Shown here piece by piece: positions 60,001 to 64,000 of a stretch of 64,000 nt of DNA; positions within the stretch are counted from its first letter, which is position 1; each line of letters starts with the position of its first letter. The translations under genes and the position numbers were made by a program. Source of the DNA: Irpex lacteus (lineage: Eukaryota > Basidiomycota > Agaricomycetes > Polyporales > Irpicaceae). The stretch is from the NCBI GenBank assembly GCA_001986395.2, contig MQVO02000007.1, positions 1,178,001 through 1,242,000 on the forward strand, written 5' to 3'. Below the pieces are notes generated by a model that searched no databases, was not told the origin of the DNA, and saw only the letters and a program-made list of their open reading frames with translations.

Positions 60001-61226
60001 TACAGAGCACTGCTCCTAATGTCTTGTACGAGGTCGCTGATCTGGTCAGCGATGCTGTCGTCGACTTCCAGCGCGACAGGACGGGCTAAGCCCAAATCCC
60101 TTCCAGACTTCTCGTCCTCGACGAAATGCCTCCACAATTCCGGATCACAACTCTCCAGATATTGTGTAACATCGAGATAGCAGCTGTTGAATGCGGCTTT
60201 CTTGCTAGTTGCTGTGCCGATTCCGATGTTCTTCCCACCGACGATCATCTGTGCTTCCCAGACAGTCGCTCCTCCCCTCGACCGGGTATTGTACTGGACA
60301 TCAGGTTTCCCGAAGCCGAATTTCCGACAGTAGTAGTCCATGAACGAGCGAGCACGCTCAAAGTTGACCTCACTTCCGTCAGAGAGCGAGACTGCGGTAG
60401 CTGCGGTAGGAGGCTCTTCTTTCTTCTTCTTGGGAGCGAACAACTGTGCAAAGAGTAAGTATCGGTAGAACATACATACATAAATACATACAAGTTCCCG
60501 CGTGTCCAGCTGATATAATGCGTTTAACGCAGCAAGCTTTTCAGCATCTTTCGGGCAACAGCGTCACCGTGCGCCACAATCGGCTCGGGCATATCCTCGT
60601 TCGGTTGAAGAGTGACAGTTACCCTGGAACTATCATCAATCATCTTCTTGATTGACTGACTGAGATCAAACATACCTAAAGATAATACTGGACGGTGTCG
60701 TTGGCGAACGGTATTGCGTGCATTCGTATACCACTCCAGTGCCGTAGCGACTCAGGTGATAGTTTGACAGAGGCGACTTTGCATTATCTTCAAAGTCTTG
60801 TCGTAATGGCTTGGTCTTGATAGTTCCCATGATGTAGTTGAGATCATGGCGAGGTTCAGGAAGGAGAGGAATATGGGATTGACCACGGGACTTGCCAGAT
60901 CCTCGTCCAGCACCGCCAGATCGACCTGCGAGTGGACTACCGCGGATAGGTTTGAATGATGTCCCGTGGCGCCCTCGTCCAGCATCTCTAAATCTGGAGG
61001 ACGATGAAGAGCCTGCTTGTGCTGCTTCGACTTTGGGGGCCTTAGCCGGCCGCTGAAATCTACCGCCTTCAGGCTGAGTGTGTGGGGCGCGATATGCCAT
61101 GTTGGATTGAAGGGACAAGGACGGTTGGTTATCGTGGGTTGTAGCTTGATGGGCGTACGGTCGTTTGAGAGTAGCGGAACCGGACGATGATGAGGGGAAT
61201 GGGGAATGATTGGGGTCAACTTGCAT
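57025..61226 (-). CDS. DExH-box RNA helicase (DHX9/DHX29/DHX36-like), with a one-base frame break near the N-terminus
   Basis: An ATP-dependent RNA helicase of about 1350 residues. Exons are 61226-60676, 60623-60492, 60443-57762 and 57708-57025. The N-terminus is low-complexity with RG/GR-rich stretches (GRSGGAGRGSGKSRG), then dsRNA-binding-like segments (DAEKLAALNALYQLD and KKAAFNSCYLDVTQYL). Helicase motifs are visible: I ATGSGKTTQ, Ia TQPRRIAA, II DEVHERD, III SATID, V TNIAETSVTIPD and VI QRAGRAGRH, then HA2 and OB-fold regions. The acidic stretch EDESEDEDEDMSDE is in the final exon. Exon 2 is one base short: ARK and DAEKL lie in different frames at about 60545-60555. Candidate start codons are 61226 or 61100. 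Confidence 0.88.
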
Positions 61227-61861
61227 GAGGCGGAGGTTCCTGTTCCTCAAGAGTATACGACCAAGCATACAGTGGCTACGAAATGAAGACTTGAGCGTAA
61301 GAAAGTAGTGCATGTGTGGCGATAAAAACAAAGCTGACTTGATATTTCAGTCACTGGCACTCCAAGTCCTCTTACGACACGCTGAGGGTAGCTTCGGAGA
61401 TTATTGATTTCTGCGAGACACAAATAAATGTGTCCACAAGAAGAGAGAAAAAGAGATGCGATGTGTGGGACTAAGTTCCCCGTTAGATGATGATGAGCAC
61501 TAGCCAAGTCGTCACTCATATAGACGCGCTGTTTCTTGCTTTCGAAAAGTATTGCGTCAAGCGCCTGACCTGGTAATGCCAAATTTGAATGAACACACCG
61601 CCGGGAAGAAGAGACTACATAGGTTGTTGAGCAACTTCAAAAGGCTAGAAGGGCACTAGTTATGACTGAGATATGGATCCTGCGCTGGGTCGTATGGAGT
61701 GACTCAAGTACTCATCCTTAAGCTTGAGCGAGTGCTCACACCAAAATTAGCTTGCAATTACAAGCTTAAATAACCAACAGCCTCCACTGTCCTAGTATCG
61801 CTATATCACTAGGTCAATATTGAGTAAGCTGGGATTGTAGATCTAATTACAATATCGTAGG
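61227..61861. other. Intergenic region between helicase start and HSCB end
   Basis: About 635 bases: helicase promoter/leader and HSCB 3' region. A short imperfect palindrome (AGCTTG-6-CAAGCT) sits near 61749-61766 and could form a small hairpin. Nothing else supported. Confidence 0.4.
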
Positions 61862-62768
61862 TTAATGATCATTGGCAGCATTCGGCCACGCCTCAGCAGC
61901 GGCATCTATGCCCTGCATGTACTTCAATCTGATAGCCTCTTTCTTGACAGCTTCCCAGTTTCCACCTTCGACGTATGTTGAGATATTATCTATTACTGAC
62001 TTAATATTGTCTGTGCGATAGATCCGTGAGTTTGGCCTTCCTGAGGACAGAAATTACATCTCATACCAGCATTCTCTGCCCGAATCTCGTCTACAGCCTC
62101 CTGATCCTCGGCCTCCTCAAGAGCCTCTCTAAGTTCCAGTATCTCCATGATAAGCTCCTTGTCCTGTACGTTATCCGACTCGCCAATTTCAAGGCCTTCT
62201 TGTTGTAGCAAGTACTCGGCGCGTGTGTACGGGTTTAATAGCGTCTTGTACGCTTTATTGACTCTGCTGGACATCTCTGCGGCCAGATCATGCGCTTCCT
62301 ATATAGAAATGAATGTCATTAATAGGGTTTGCACACTATTTGTATAATTTCTGAGGTACTAACAGGCCCTTTACTCGACCACTTGTCGGGATGTATTACG
62401 CGTTGTATCTGCCGAAAGTTCCGCTTGAGCAAGTCGTCGTCGATGTCAAACCGCACATCCTCCGGTATTTGTAGAATTTCGTAGAAAGAGGTCTCCTGCG
62501 GTAATGGCTGTATTGTGAAGCAGCTTGGACATGCAGGCAGGTTTGTGGGAAGAGGTGCGCTACAGGACGGACATGCTTTGGCTGAAGGCTTCGCGTCGCT
62601 GCTTTCGTACCGCTTGAAAACAAGAGTTGGGTTTGGACATCGGCGTATTGTTGGCAGAGCCCTCAGCACCAGAGAGCGACTGTGCGGTACTCTTGTGGCA
62701 GCTGTCTGCCTCAGAAGGGCAGTCGTGCATGCTCTGCGAGCAGTCGTCGTGACGGTCAAGCGAAACAT
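61862..62768 (-). CDS. JAC1: Mitochondrial Fe-S cluster co-chaperone HSCB/Jac1
   Basis: A J-domain protein that delivers the ISCU scaffold to the mitochondrial Hsp70 for Fe-S cluster transfer. Exons are 62768-62364, 62298-62067 and 62010-61862: 261 residues. The N-terminus (MFRLTVTTTARRACTTALL) is a likely mitochondrial presequence. It is followed by a tetracysteine motif CPSC-(n)-CPSC like that of animal HSCB, which is absent from budding-yeast Jac1 as far as I know. The J domain has FYEILQIPEDVRFDI, HPDKW and AAEMSSRVNKAYKTL. The C-terminal three-helix domain holds the LLQQEGLEI, ILELREALEEAED and WEAVKKEAIRLKYMQGI segments that contact ISCU. The 56-base second intron keeps frame; a nearer acceptor would make a 26-base intron, which I rejected. 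Confidence 0.93.
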
Positions 62769-62878
62769 CGTACAACGTGTGACGTCAGTCACATTGATCC
62801 GCCTTCTCTAAATACTTACCGCTGACATCTGCTAACAGCTAACCCTAGCGTAGGAGTAACCCCACCCTCAACCAAGCC
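62769..62878. promoter_or_regulatory. Compact divergent promoter, HSCB / DysF protein
   Basis: Only 110 bases separate the two start codons. A palindromic TGACGTCA, a CRE/ATF-type site, lies near 62778-62788 on either strand. Both genes must share this space or have promoters inside the neighbour. Confidence 0.5.
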
Positions 62879-63975
62879 ATGACCAGCTCTCCCCCTGGCC
62901 TCATCACTGACTCTCCAGGACTGTTGTCTTCATCTTATTCTGCATCGGAGGCTGGTCCTTCTGCACAAGCTCCCCCTCCAGAATGTCTAAAACATGACCA
63001 CATCTCACAAGAGGACCAGGCACGCCTCCCTCCTTTCAAGCCACACAGATTTGGGTTCTTTCGCGGAAGACGTCCTCAGCGGGACTCGGGTCAAAGGAAG
63101 GAGGACCACAAGCACTCTTTTGAGTCTGACAATACACAGGGAGAGGAACGGCTGTCGAATGATATCGAAGTGTCAGACACACCGTTCGTGCGCCTCGATA
63201 GTGGAGCACTATACCGTGAAGGCCTTGAGGAGGACTATGACAAGGATGTCTACAGATGGGCAGTGGTCTATGAGAACCAGAGAGGGTAAGTACTTTTTCT
63301 TGTCCCAGTGCTTCGCTCAACCGTATCTGTCACAGGGCCATGTTCTTCTCTACTCCCTACTACTCACGTCTATCATTACTACCTACCGACCCCCCAGCAT
63401 TCACCCTACCATCAGCCACCAAACAAACCCGTCGACACCATCCTACTGTCTCGCTCTCTTCGTACCCTCTTCCCGACGGAGACTGGCATTGGGTATCACG
63501 GACGTGGATGGTGGACATGCGTGGTGACGGGCACACGCAGTATGACGGGTTTGAATACAACTGGTTCTTTCGAACCAAGCACTGGAGTCCTCTGGTCGGA
63601 TTCATGAGTGCAGGAGGATGGGTAAGGAGAAGGCGCTGGGTACGCTTAATGGTGCGTCCTGCGATAGGTCGACCTCACACCGGCACGGCCAGTGGGACAG
63701 CTACACCTGCTCTGCGCGGTATTTCCGAAGAGCTGCTGAGGTTACGACACACTGAAGCTGGGGCGACCCGGCCTCCTTCGATCATGCCCTCGGTCGATAG
63801 CGGCAAGGAGGAGCAGGAAGAAGAGGCCCATGTCTGGACTGGAGATGCTGAAGGAGACTGGGAGCGATGTCACCGTGCTCTCATTCACTTAGATCGTGAT
63901 GGTCGTAGGCTAGAGGTTGGGAACGATGGCTACGCGCCCCAGCTCCTCCGAAGGACGGTGTCACCAGAAAACTGA
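62879..63975 (+). CDS. DysF (dysferlin/peroxin)-domain protein
   Basis: A 348-residue protein from exons 62879-63285 and 63336-63975. The N-terminal ~115 residues are low-complexity. The DysF-like domain begins at DKDVYRWAVVYENQRG and continues with YSRLSLLPTDPPAF, GDWHWVSRTWMVDM, YDGFEYNWFFRTKHWSP and GGWVRRRRWVRLM, the paired W/R-rich halves typical of the fold. In fungi such domains occur in peroxisomal Pex23/Pex24/Pex30-type proteins and in Spo73, which shapes the prospore membrane. No transmembrane segment is obvious, so it resembles the soluble Spo73-type members more than the membrane peroxins. The family call is firm; the cellular role is inferred. Confidence 0.85.
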
Positions 63976-64000
63976 ACGTCACTGCCCCTCCGCAGAAGCA

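Noticed and set aside
61749..61766. Small palindrome as a terminator or regulatory hairpin
   Set aside because: Arms of only about six bases in AT-rich intergenic DNA; expected by chance in 64 kb.
62041..62066. A possible 26-base intron in HSCB (GTATGA...CTCAG)
   Set aside because: Far shorter than other introns here. The 56-base intron ending GCACAG gives the same phase and a better match to the HSCB C-terminal domain without additional residues.

Overview
The window looks like nuclear DNA of a filamentous basidiomycete, probably an Agaricomycete. Genes are closely packed on both strands. Nearly every coding region is cut by short introns of about 50-70 bases with GT-AG ends, promoters are pyrimidine-rich, and the VPS13 N-terminus (MWWLDPGKEV) has a form I associate with basidiomycetes. 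This is inferred from gene structure and protein content; I cannot name a species. I rebuilt the exon maps by hand from splice signals, reading phase and family conservation.

Layout from left to right: the 3' part of the decapping enzyme gene DCP2 (+); a secreted FAD/BBE oxidoreductase (-); ribose-phosphate pyrophosphokinase (+); an FMN-binding split-barrel protein (-); a large RCK/MAK-type (Ime2/Crk1-like) protein kinase (+); complex I subunit NDUFS6 (-), divergent from the disaggregase HSP104 (+); an unrecognised 546-residue protein (-); a NIPA-type magnesium transporter (+); a DENN-domain protein (+); full-length VPS13 (-, about 11.7 kb), followed upstream by an inverted-repeat element that resembles a MITE and by a second, short but intact VPS13-like gene (-); an unrecognised 151-residue protein (+); a fatty-acid elongase (+); a PH-C2-RasGAP (+); AP-2 alpha adaptin (-); a DExH RNA helicase (-); the Fe-S co-chaperone HSCB/JAC1 (-); and a DysF-domain protein (+).

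Most of these are housekeeping genes of RNA turnover, nucleotide supply, mitochondria, lipid transport and membrane traffic. They share no single pathway, and I see no secondary-metabolite or defence cluster. The divergent pairs NDUFS6/HSP104 (385 bases) and HSCB/DysF (110 bases) share promoter space.

The most unusual signals are in gene structure. Two conserved genes can be read correctly only if they contain microexons: a single-base exon in the PRPP synthetase gene (6152) and a six-base exon in NDUFS6 (14903-14908). Both are flanked by good splice signals and both restore invariant motifs. The next most interesting item is the tandem 660-residue VPS13-like gene that keeps only the chorein end. 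Three genes (kinase, DENN protein, helicase) each appear to lack one base, which points to assembly indels or real frameshifts.
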